From NCBI GenBank assembly GCA_046735055.1, contig JBKPSO010000013.1:3639-67638 (forward strand): 64,000 nucleotides of DNA. Direction: 5' to 3'. The number at the start of each line of letters is the position of its first letter. Positions within the stretch are counted from its first letter, which is position 1. The position numbers and the translations under genes were made by a program. The notes under the pieces are model-generated. The model was not told the origin of the DNA, ran no database searches, and was given only the letters and a program-made list of their open reading frames with translations. Shown piece after piece: positions 17,171-24,250 of this stretch. Source of the stretch: DATBLE01 sp046735055 (GTDB taxonomy: Bacteria; Actinomycetota; Thermoleophilia; Gaiellales; Gaiellaceae).

Positions 17171-17698
17171 CTAGTCGCCGGGGCGGTCGGCGAGCGTGGC
17201 GGAGAGCGCCGGGCTCGGCGGCGAGACCTTGTCGGACGCGCCCGGATGCCTGTGCAGCTCGCCGTCAACCACCTCGTAGTGCCCGATCTCGCTGAGCGGC
17301 GGGGAGTACACATGGATCGTCACGGCCCCGGGCTCATGCTCCATGCGATGAATGCCCGTCGCGGGGGCGGCGTACGAATCGCCGGCTCCTAACTCGGTCA
17401 CGCGCCGCCGGCCGCCGATGACGAGCGCCTCGGCCCGCGCACGACCCCCTAGGACGTAGACGCCGACGCATGAGCCTCCGTGGTCGTGGAACCCCGTGTC
17501 GCGGGGATCCCGCCAGTTGTTGAGCCACGCCTCGGAGTGCTCGGTACGCCAGAGGAGAACGTACGGGTCCCCGCCCTCTCGCTCGAGCGCTGCGAGGTCG
17601 AAGAGGTCCGCGGCGGATCGAGCCAGAGCCATGCATTCTTCAGGGCAGAGGACACGGACGGAGGTGGCCAAGTCCTCGAAGCGTGCGCGATCGATCAT
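17171..17698 (-). CDS. Cysteine-dioxygenase-family thiol dioxygenase
   Basis: A 175-residue cupin of the type I cysteine dioxygenase family. The iron-binding three-His set is visible as FHDHGGSC (two His) and GIHRMEH (third His). HVYSPPL supplies the conserved Tyr near the active site. The family oxidises a thiol to a sulfinate with O2 (cysteine, 3-mercaptopropionate and others). Which thiol is used here is unknown. Its position beside a predicted ergothioneine-degrading operon suggests a sulfur-compound role. It converges with the amidohydrolase (five bases apart) and diverges from the enolase-superfamily gene at 17743. Confidence 0.8.
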   Translation of the reverse strand: MIDRARFEDLATSVRVLCPEECMALARSAADLFDLAALEREGGDPYVLLWRTEHSEAWLNNWRDPRDTGFHDHGGSCVGVYVLGGRARAEALVIGGRRRVTELGAGDSYAAPATGIHRMEHEPGAVTIHVYSPPLSEIGHYEVVDGELHRHPGASDKVSPPSPALSATLADRPGD

Positions 17699-17742
17699 CC
17701 TCTCATACTGAACGCTGCATCCCGATCGTGCAGGATCGCGCG

Positions 17743-18894
17743 ATGGGCCGCATCTCCCGCGTCGAAGCGTGGCCGGTGAACGTTCCGCTCGAGGCGACGT
17801 ACCTCATGGCGTCCGGGGTCGTGCCGGGTATCAGCCGGACTGTCGTGCGCGTGACGACTGAGGACGGACTCGTCGGACTGGGGGAGAGTGCGTCTCCGCA
17901 CGACGCGGCGGTGCTCGACGACGATCTCGGCCAGGCGCTCGTCGGGAGGAATGCCGGGGACGTGCTTGCCAAGCTCGGGCGTCTCGAGCCGGCGACGCCC
18001 GAGCACCGGACCGATGCGAAGGTGCTCGTTCGCAATCCGCTCGCCGGCGTCGAGATCGCACTCTGGGACCTCGCTGCGCGCGAGGTCGGGGTGCCGCTCT
18101 ACGAGCTGCTCGGCGGCGCGTGTCGCATGCAGGTTGAGTTCTCCGAGTACTTCGCCTACCGGCCGGGGCGGGAAGAGACGCCCGCCGAAGTCGCCGCCTA
18201 CTGCGCGAGGATGGCCGAGGAGCACGACCCGCGGATGTTCGAAGGCAAGGTTGCCGTGCATCCGGTCGAGCAAGACGTGACGCTCGTCCGGGAGCTGCGG
18301 GCCGCCATCGGTCCCGAGCGCGAGCTGCGTCTCGACGCGAACATGGGCTGGCGGCTCGACACCGCCCGGCGTGCGCTGGCACTCCTCGAGCCGTTCGGCA
18401 TCGCGAGCATCGAGGAGCCGGTCGGCTCGTTCGCCGAAATGGCTGAGCTGCGGCGTACGACGGACATCCCGTTTTCCGCGCACACGCCGGACGTGCACCT
18501 CGCCGCTCGCCTTGGGGTGCCCGACGCGATCGTGATCGGGCTCGGTTTCTGTGGAGGCATCGCGGGGACGTGCCGATTCATCGCTGCCTGCGAAGCCGGT
18601 TGCGTCCGCTTCTGGTTCTACAGCGGCGACCTCGGCATTGCGACGGCCGCATACCTGCACCTGGCTGCCGCCACCACCTACCTGGACCTGCCGAGCCAGT
18701 CGCTTCTGCGCTGGACGACGGACGACGTGATCGCCGGCGGTCCGTTCACACCCGAGGGCGGAATCGTCGACGTTCCGTCGGGGCCGGGGCTCGGTGTGGA
18801 GCTCGACGAGAAGGCTCTCCGACGTTGCACGGAGCGCTACGCCCGCGACGGGGAGTACGAGTTCTACACAGGTGGGCCGCCACCACGCTTCTGA
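17743..18894 (+). CDS. Enolase-superfamily dehydratase/racemase, glucarate-dehydratase-like
   Basis: A 383-residue enolase-superfamily enzyme: an N-terminal capping domain (ISRVEAWPVNVPLEATY, GLGESASP) and then a barrel with LRLDANMGW (metal Asp), ASIEEPVG (metal Glu) and FSAHTPDVH. EFSEYFAYR and the GLGFCGGIAGT stretch resemble glucarate-dehydratase relatives. The reaction is probably abstraction of a proton alpha to a carboxylate followed by dehydration or epimerisation of a sugar acid. The ATG at 17743 avoids overlap with the divergent CDO-like gene and fits the family start. A sugar-acid route could connect with the KDPG aldolase at 63149, although that lies 45 kb away. Confidence 0.78.
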   Translation: MGRISRVEAWPVNVPLEATYLMASGVVPGISRTVVRVTTEDGLVGLGESASPHDAAVLDDDLGQALVGRNAGDVLAKLGRLEPATPEHRTDAKVLVRNPLAGVEIALWDLAAREVGVPLYELLGGACRMQVEFSEYFAYRPGREETPAEVAAYCARMAEEHDPRMFEGKVAVHPVEQDVTLVRELRAAIGPERELRLDANMGWRLDTARRALALLEPFGIASIEEPVGSFAEMAELRRTTDIPFSAHTPDVHLAARLGVPDAIVIGLGFCGGIAGTCRFIAACEAGCVRFWFYSGDLGIATAAYLHLAAATTYLDLPSQSLLRWTTDDVIAGGPFTPEGGIVDVPSGPGLGVELDEKALRRCTERYARDGEYEFYTGGPPPRF

Positions 18895-18912
18895 GCCGGA
18901 TTCGTACCGAGC

Positions 18913-20043
18913 TCAGTCGGGAGAGCGTCCGGCGAGCGCTCCGTCGAGGACGAGGACGGTCCGCGCTCCCTCGCCGCGACGGAGGCGTTCGAGTGCCTCC
19001 ACGACGCCGTCCAGCGGCGCCGTGTGAGTGACGACTCCGGCGAGATCGAGCTCGCCCGAGAGCGCCAGCCCGGCGAGCGCCGGCACGTCCACCATCGGGT
19101 CGCCGTTCCCGTAGTACGAGCCGCGAATTCCCTTGTCCGAGAGGAACTCGATCGCGGGCAGCGCGACCTCGACACCCTTCGGCGCGAGGCCGACGACTAC
19201 TGCGGTGCCGCCGGGGCGCAGCACGTCCCATGCGAGCCGCATCGTCTCCGGCCGGCCGACGACTTCGAAGGCGTGGTCGACGCCGCCCTGCGTCAACCGA
19301 CGGACGCGCGCCGCGGTCGTCGCCGAGCCCCCTTCGGCCGCATGGGTCGCGCCGCGCTCGCGCGCAAACGCCAGCTTCGCCGGATCGAGGTCGACCGCGA
19401 TCAACGGATGTGCGCCGGCAAGACGCGCGGCGGCGAGCACCTGCAGGCCGACGCCGCCGCAGCCGATCACGGCGACGCTGTCGCCTGGCTGCACGCGTGC
19501 GGCGTTGCGAACCGCCCCGAACCCCGTGACTACGGCGCATCCGAGCAGCGCGGCCTGCCACAGCGGCAGGCCGGCGGGAATGGGAACCGCCGAGTTCGCC
19601 GCCACGACCGCCCGCTCCGCGAAGCACGCGGTCATCAGGGCATGCTGAAGCGACGCGCCGTCCCGGTCCCGCAAACGGGACGTGCCGTCGAGCAGCGTCC
19701 CGCGGACGCCGTTCTCGCCCGCCGGAACGCACAGGTTGAGCCGGCCCCTCCGGCACTCGGCGCACTCGCGGCAGGAGGGCACGATGCAGAAGCCGACCGG
19801 ATCGCCCGGCCTGACATGGCTCACGTCGTCGCCCACCGCCTCGACCACGCCCGCTCCCTCGTGGCCGAGAACCATCGGCCAGCGGCCCTCGCCGAGCTCC
19901 CCGTCTACGAGGCGGACGTCCGAGTGACAGACTCCCGCGGCGGCGACGCGGACGAGCACCTCGCCGGCCTTCGGCGCGTCGAGCTCGACTTCCTCGATCG
20001 CGACGGCTCCCGGCACCCGAAGGACGGCGGCCCGGACGTTCAT
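18913..20043 (-). CDS. Zinc-dependent alcohol dehydrogenase (class III-like MDR)
   Basis: A 376-residue medium-chain dehydrogenase. Catalytic zinc ligands are in AGVCHSDVR and GHEGAGVVE; the structural zinc lobe is the four-Cys set CRECAECRRGRLNLC; the NAD-binding glycine motif is VIGCGGVGLQ. Overall it resembles AdhC/formaldehyde-dehydrogenase-like members. It overlaps the preceding mandelate-racemase-like gene by four bases (ATGA), which in turn overlaps the Fae-like gene, so three enzymes are made together. Oxidation of a C1 adduct (for example a thiol-bound hydroxymethyl group) is possible, but a sugar or other alcohol is equally possible. Its paralogue lies at 34696-35811. Confidence 0.85.
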   Translation of the reverse strand: MNVRAAVLRVPGAVAIEEVELDAPKAGEVLVRVAAAGVCHSDVRLVDGELGEGRWPMVLGHEGAGVVEAVGDDVSHVRPGDPVGFCIVPSCRECAECRRGRLNLCVPAGENGVRGTLLDGTSRLRDRDGASLQHALMTACFAERAVVAANSAVPIPAGLPLWQAALLGCAVVTGFGAVRNAARVQPGDSVAVIGCGGVGLQVLAAARLAGAHPLIAVDLDPAKLAFARERGATHAAEGGSATTAARVRRLTQGGVDHAFEVVGRPETMRLAWDVLRPGGTAVVVGLAPKGVEVALPAIEFLSDKGIRGSYYGNGDPMVDVPALAGLALSGELDLAGVVTHTAPLDGVVEALERLRRGEGARTVLVLDGALAGRSPD

Positions 20044-21149
20044 CCGACTCGGTAGCGCTCGAGCGAGTCGAAGTCCGGCTCGACGCCGAGCCCCGGCCCA
20101 GGCGGCGGCGCGATGGTCCCGTCCGGGCCGATCTCGAGCGTCGTTGGCAGCAGCCAGTCGCGGCGGTCGGGGCTCCACGCCGGCGGGTCGTGGGGCACCT
20201 CGACGAATGGGCAGCTCGAGAAGGCGAGCGCAGCGTGCAGGTTCGCGAGCAGGCCGTAGCCGTTCGACCACGTGTGCGGGCTCCACGCGCGTCCTGCGAG
20301 GTCGGCGAGCGCGGCGATCCGTCTGCAGCCGCCGATGCCGCCCGAGAGGACCACGTCCGTCTGCACGACGTCGATCCCGCCGCGTAGTACGAGATCGCGT
20401 GCCTCTGCGGCCGACCGAACCATCTCGCCTGCCGCGAGGCGGATGTCGGTGCGACGCCGCAGCGTTGCGTAGCCGTCGAGGTCGTCGGTCCGCAACGGCT
20501 CCTCGAGCCAGTACACGCGGAGCGGCTCGAGCTCGCGCGCGAACGAAGCAGCGGTGGCAACGTCCCAGCGCGGCGCGATGTCGCCCGGCATGCGCCAGCC
20601 CTGATTTGCGTCGACCATGATCTCGAGGTCGGGACCCACGGCTTCTCGCACGGCCTCGAGCACCGGCAGATCGAGCCGCCAGTCTGCCGAGTGCAGCCGG
20701 ATCTTCACCGCCTTGGCGCCGGCCTCGCGGAGTGCCACGCAGCGCCGGACCCGCTCCTCTGCGGGGACGAGCTCGCCGGTCGACACGTACGCGAGAAGTC
20801 GCTCGTTTCCGCCCCCGAGCAGTCGCCAGAGCGGCTGCCCGACGGCCTTGCCCAGGAGATCCCAGACCGCGACCTCGAGCGTCCAGGGGCGTGCGCCGAA
20901 GAAGTCGACCGTCTCGCAGATGCTCCGCACGACCTCCGTGCGCAGCGGGTCGACGCCGACGAGGACGCGCTCGAGGATCTCGCGGTCGGGCAGGGCGTCG
21001 CCGCTCGCGTATCCCTCCAGTCCCTCGTCCGAGCGGACCATCACCAGCGTCGCGTCCTGATGCCGGCGGGGCACCGGGTCCCACGCGGCCGAGAACGGTG
21101 GATCGAGCGGAAATCGATAGCGGCGGGTCTCGATGGAGGCGATTCGCAT
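20040..21149 (-). CDS. Mandelate racemase/muconate lactonizing-type enolase-superfamily enzyme
   Basis: A 369-residue protein with clear mandelate-racemase subgroup residues: AVKIRLH (KxR catalytic base motif), IMVDANQGW (metal Asp), WLEEPL (metal Glu), AAGEM (third metal Glu), and SPHTWSNG (catalytic His). The N-terminal cap is IETRRYRFPLDPPFSAAWDP. Substrates of this group are mostly sugar acids or alpha-hydroxy acids. The ATG at 21149 is chosen because the family begins with this cap and because it shares bases with the Fae-like stop (TGATG). It is the middle gene of the fae-like / racemase / dehydrogenase unit on the minus strand. Confidence 0.82.
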   Translation of the reverse strand: MRIASIETRRYRFPLDPPFSAAWDPVPRRHQDATLVMVRSDEGLEGYASGDALPDREILERVLVGVDPLRTEVVRSICETVDFFGARPWTLEVAVWDLLGKAVGQPLWRLLGGGNERLLAYVSTGELVPAEERVRRCVALREAGAKAVKIRLHSADWRLDLPVLEAVREAVGPDLEIMVDANQGWRMPGDIAPRWDVATAASFARELEPLRVYWLEEPLRTDDLDGYATLRRRTDIRLAAGEMVRSAAEARDLVLRGGIDVVQTDVVLSGGIGGCRRIAALADLAGRAWSPHTWSNGYGLLANLHAALAFSSCPFVEVPHDPPAWSPDRRDWLLPTTLEIGPDGTIAPPPGPGLGVEPDFDSLERYRVG

Positions 21150-21676
21150 CACTCGCCCCCGTAGAACGGGTTCGTGAGTGAGTCTCGCCGCTCGACGAGG
21201 GTGGCGGCCGCCTGGGGATCGCGTCCCTCGGTACAGACCCCGAGCGCCTTTCGCGTCGCGGCACGGCTCGCGACCCGTACCGCGGTCTCGTCCCCGGCCT
21301 GCGGGTCGATCCAGACCGCGACGAGCACCAGCAGGTCGCCGGTCGCATCGATCAGCCCGTCGGCGACGGCGTCGAGCACGCCCTGCCCGATGCCGAGCTG
21401 CGCGGCGCCCCAGGTAATCGTCTGATGCCGCTCGGCGAGCGCCGTGGCCTTGTTCATCATCAGGGTAGGAGGCCACACCGGCTCGTAGTCCTGTTGCGTT
21501 GGCCCCACGCAGACGAGGACCGGCGTGTGTCCCGGCGCGGGGTTGGCGAGCATGGTCAATGCGGCCGCTGCGGTCGCGCTGCCGCGGCGGGCGAGCACGA
21601 CGTTCACGTGGGCACCGTCCGGAGGGTCGCCGCTCCAGCCCTCGCCGATGCGACCGTCCAGATCGTCGAGAGTCAC
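21149..21676 (-). CDS. Formaldehyde-activating-enzyme (Fae) homologue
   Basis: About 175 residues with the Fae pattern: GEGWSGDPPDGAHVNVVL (the His of family VAHIDL is kept), LANPAPGHTPVLVCVGP, MMNKATA, then WGAAQLGIGQGVLDAVADG, VAVWIDPQAGD and the closing DSLTNPF. Fae condenses formaldehyde with tetrahydromethanopterin in methylotrophs and archaea, and related proteins lack a known role. No methanopterin genes occur in the window, so a folate-linked or pterin-free function is possible. The GTG at 21676 matches the usual length; a TTG at 21682 is an alternative. It is the first gene of the unit ending with the Zn-dehydrogenase at 18913. Confidence 0.78.
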   Translation of the reverse strand: MTLDDLDGRIGEGWSGDPPDGAHVNVVLARRGSATAAAALTMLANPAPGHTPVLVCVGPTQQDYEPVWPPTLMMNKATALAERHQTITWGAAQLGIGQGVLDAVADGLIDATGDLLVLVAVWIDPQAGDETAVRVASRAATRKALGVCTEGRDPQAAATLVERRDSLTNPFYGGE

Positions 21677-21920
21677 GTCCAACGTGCGTGCACCGCGACC
21701 GTCAGCAGCGTCGGCCGGTCGGCCCCTTCCTGTACGAGCTGCTCGAGCCCGAGCGTCACAGGACCGAGTGCTCGGACCCCTCCGCGTAGACGGGCACCAC
21801 GTTGACGACGACGCCGTAGCCGACGAGGTTGCGCGCGCACTGGCTCGGGAATCACGGCGTCGCAACTATAGGATCAGCGACGGTGCCGCTGCCGCTCTCT
21901 CCCGCCGACGCCCGTCGTGA
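21677..21920. other. Unresolved stretch upstream of the Fae-like gene
   Basis: No intact gene was found. On the minus strand two short conserved-looking pieces lie in different frames: one ends with GYGVVVNVVPVYAEGSEHS before a stop, the other reads VTLGLEQLVQEGADRPTLLT and stops just inside the Fae-like gene. They could be one decayed gene with a frameshift, or chance reading in GC-rich DNA. On the plus strand an open frame runs into the M20 remnant at 21921 but matches nothing I recognise. The promoter of the Fae-like unit should also lie here. Confidence 0.4.
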
Positions 21921-22055
21921 GCCCGGGTCGCAGGCATGATCCTCGTCCCCTCCACGGGCGGCGTCAGCCACCAGCCCGGCGAGCACACGGAATGGAGTGA
22001 CTGCGTGAACGGGGCAAACGTGCTTCTCGGTGCGGCGCTCGAGCTCGCGCGCTAG
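21921..22055 (+). pseudogene. C-terminal remnant of an M20-family N-carbamoyl-amino-acid hydrolase
   Basis: Forty-four codons and a TAG stop, directly preceded by an in-frame TGA. The peptide ARVAGMILVPSTGG, then SHQPGEHTEWSDCVNGAN and VLLGAALELA, is the classic end of HyuC/allantoate-amidohydrolase-type M20 enzymes (family MIFVPS.GG.SHxPEE.T..ED...G). The rest, including the metal-binding domain, is missing, so it cannot work. This is the enzyme type needed to turn N-carbamoylglutamate into glutamate, the step after the hydantoinase at 10958. The remnant suggests that an ancestral pathway copy once extended here and was disrupted. Its stop overlaps the end of the convergent aminotransferase gene. 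Confidence 0.7.
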
Positions 22056-23128
22056 GCGCGCTCCAGCTCGAAGGCCGCGAGCAGCGCATCGTTCTCTTCG
22101 CGGCGCCCGACGGTGATGCGGACCAGCCGCTCGTCCATCACGCGCACGACGACGCCGTGCGCGAGGATCGCGGCTGCGAGCGCGCGTGCGCCGTCCGGAG
22201 CCTGTATCGCCACGAAGTTCCCCTTCGAGTCGTAGGCGCGGATACCGCGGTCCCGCAACTCGGCGGTGAGCCGAGCGCGCTCCGAGCGGATCCGCTCGAC
22301 CTGGCGACGGTGGTGATCCTCGTCCTCGAGGGCCGCAAGGGCCGCGTGCAGCGCGGCGGAACTGACCGAGCTTCCTGGAACGAGGAAGCGATCGACGTAG
22401 TCGAGGACGGTCGAGTCAGCGAGGGCGTAGCCGACGCGGAGCCCTGCGAGGCAGTAGGCCTTCGAGAACGTGCGCGTGAGGACGACGCGGTCCGACTCGT
22501 GGATGACGGATGTGACGTCGACGTCCTCGTCGAAATCGGCGTAAGCGGCGTCGAGCAGGAGCAGTGGGCCTGCGGCGGTGCACCGCCGCACGTCGTCGAG
22601 GGTCAGCGAGTTGCCGGTCGGATTGTTCGGCGTGCAGACGACCAGCAGCTTCGTCCGTTTCGTGATCGCGGCGAGGAGAGCGTCGACGTCGTACGCGTAG
22701 GTCCGTTCGTCGGACACGAGCGGCACGTCGATGACCCGCGCCTCGAGCGCCTCGAGACGTCGCCGGAAGACCGGCCACGACGGTCGCGGCAGCACGACCT
22801 CGTCTCCCGCGCGCACGAACGTACGGAGGGTCGCGTCGATCAGCTCGGTCGAGCCTGCCCCCACCAGGACACGATCGACGCCGACGCCGTAGCGCTCCGC
22901 AAGCGCATGCCGGAGCGGCGGGACCGTCGGCGGCGAGAGGTTCGCATCGAGGTACGCGCGGTCGAGCGCCTCGCGCACGCGCGGGGACGGAGGCTCGGTG
23001 CTCTCGTTCGATGCGAGCCGTATGAGCGTCCGGTCGGCGGCGGCGGCGTCGAGATGAGCAAGGTACTCGGCGTTCGAGGGCAGCCTCCGCGCCGCGGGCA
23101 CGAGAAGCGATCGCAACCAGCCGGCCAT
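22052..23128 (-). CDS. HisC-like class I/II aminotransferase
   Basis: A 358-residue PLP enzyme of the histidinol-phosphate aminotransferase type. Visible: LIRLASNE at the N-terminus, CTPNNPTGN (PLP-binding Asn), LLLDAAYADF (Asp and Tyr), RTFSKAYCLAGLRVGY with the Schiff-base Lys, and the late RITVGRREEN. Many HisC-like paralogues act on aromatic or imidazole-containing amino acids or amines. Its position back to back with the ornithine-cyclodeaminase homologue and lyase C suggests a catabolic or modifying role rather than histidine synthesis; no other his genes are present. The ATG at 23128 is preferred to longer forms because the added residues look like random antisense sequence. Confidence 0.82.
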   Translation of the reverse strand: MAGWLRSLLVPAARRLPSNAEYLAHLDAAAADRTLIRLASNESTEPPSPRVREALDRAYLDANLSPPTVPPLRHALAERYGVGVDRVLVGAGSTELIDATLRTFVRAGDEVVLPRPSWPVFRRRLEALEARVIDVPLVSDERTYAYDVDALLAAITKRTKLLVVCTPNNPTGNSLTLDDVRRCTAAGPLLLLDAAYADFDEDVDVTSVIHESDRVVLTRTFSKAYCLAGLRVGYALADSTVLDYVDRFLVPGSSVSSAALHAALAALEDEDHHRRQVERIRSERARLTAELRDRGIRAYDSKGNFVAIQAPDGARALAAAILAHGVVVRVMDERLVRITVGRREENDALLAAFELERA

Positions 23129-23248
23129 CCGCCTGCACAACCGTACCGCGCCGCCGGGGATGTTCGCCGCCTCGATTCGTTCCGCGTCCGGCCGAGTTTC
23201 GGAGAGAATGGCGCCGCTGCTCGAGGATCGCTTCCATCGGAGTGACGG

Positions 23249-24250
23249 CTGACGCTCGACGTCCGCTTCCTCTCGGCCGAGGACGTTCGCCGGCTCGCGC
23301 CGGGGCCCGCCGAGGTGATCGCGGCGATCGAGGACGTCGTCCGCGCGCAGGGTAGGGGCGACGTCGTGCTCGAGCCTCGCGTCCATCTCGAGCCCGGTGA
23401 GTCCTTCAGGGGCCACTGGAATGTCCTGCGCGCGTTCGTGGCGCCGCTCGGCACGGCCGGCGTCAAGGTCGTCGGCGACTTCGTCGACAACTACCGGCAC
23501 GGCCTGCCGTCCGAGCTCGGCCTGCTGACGCTCTACGACCCGTCGACCGGCGCGCCGACGGCGATCGTCGACGCGGCGGATCTCACCTCGCGTCGCACCG
23601 GCGCACTGACCGCTGTCGGAGCCAAGTACCTCGCTCGACCCGACGCTCGCGTGCTCGGCCACATCGGCTCGCGCGGGACGGCGTTCTGGAACGTCGTGCT
23701 GCTCGACTTCTTGTTCGACTTCGACGAGATCCGCGTCACGAGCCGCCGGCCTGAGTCGCGGGACGAGTTCGGCCACGCCCTGGAGCGCGAGCTCGGCAAG
23801 CCGATCCGAGTCGTGGCGACGGCGGAGGAGGCGGCGGAGGGGGCCGATATCGTCGTCGAGGCGACGCGGCTGGTCGAGCCCGAGCCGGTGCTACGGACAG
23901 CGTGGATCGCCGAGGGGGCGCTCATCGTGCCCTACGGTACGGTGAGCGCGGTCGAGCTCGATCTCCTCGACGTCATGAGCAAGGTCGTCGTCGACGACTG
24001 GAGCCAGTGCAAGGTCGGCGGGCGCTTCGGCGCCTTGACGCCGCACGTGGAGCGGGGACTGCTGAGCGAGGACACGCTCCACGGCGAGCTGGCCGACGTC
24101 GTCGTCGGGCGAAAAGCGGGGCGGGAGCGCGACGACGAGCGCATCCTCTTCTGGCACCGGGGCCTCGCGATCTGCGACGTCGCGCTTGGCACGCTCCTGC
24201 TCGAGCACGCCGTCGACCGCGGCATCGGAACCGTTCTCCGCTACCGATGA
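23249..24250 (+). CDS. Ornithine cyclodeaminase/mu-crystallin-family protein, probable CTG start
   Basis: A 333-residue NAD(P)-binding protein. The family opening LTLDVRFLSAEDVRRL is followed by a helix (EVIAAIEDVV), LKV-type core VGDFVDN.., LTSRRTGALTAVGAKYLARP (the conserved Arg-Thr region), GHIGSRGTAFWNV (nucleotide-binding) and VIVEATR-like VVEATRLVEPE. Members include ornithine cyclodeaminase, alanine dehydrogenase and ketimine reductases. No ATG, GTG or TTG lies between the upstream stop (23243) and GTG 23315, which would delete the conserved N-terminal helix. CTG at 23249 has GGAG six bases upstream and restores it. Stop overlaps the start of lyase C, so the two products probably work together. 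Confidence 0.78.
   Translation: MTLDVRFLSAEDVRRLAPGPAEVIAAIEDVVRAQGRGDVVLEPRVHLEPGESFRGHWNVLRAFVAPLGTAGVKVVGDFVDNYRHGLPSELGLLTLYDPSTGAPTAIVDAADLTSRRTGALTAVGAKYLARPDARVLGHIGSRGTAFWNVVLLDFLFDFDEIRVTSRRPESRDEFGHALERELGKPIRVVATAEEAAEGADIVVEATRLVEPEPVLRTAWIAEGALIVPYGTVSAVELDLLDVMSKVVVDDWSQCKVGGRFGALTPHVERGLLSEDTLHGELADVVVGRKAGRERDDERILFWHRGLAICDVALGTLLLEHAVDRGIGTVLRYR

Noticed and set aside
21677..21900. Second selenocysteine candidate: TGA after EGSEHSVL upstream of the Fae-like gene
   Set aside because: No known redox motif surrounds this TGA, the frame meets further stops soon after, and no family match supports reading through.
23129..23776. N-terminal extension of the HisC-like gene
   Set aside because: The frame stays open but the added residues match antisense of the divergent cyclodeaminase gene and no aminotransferase has such a leader.
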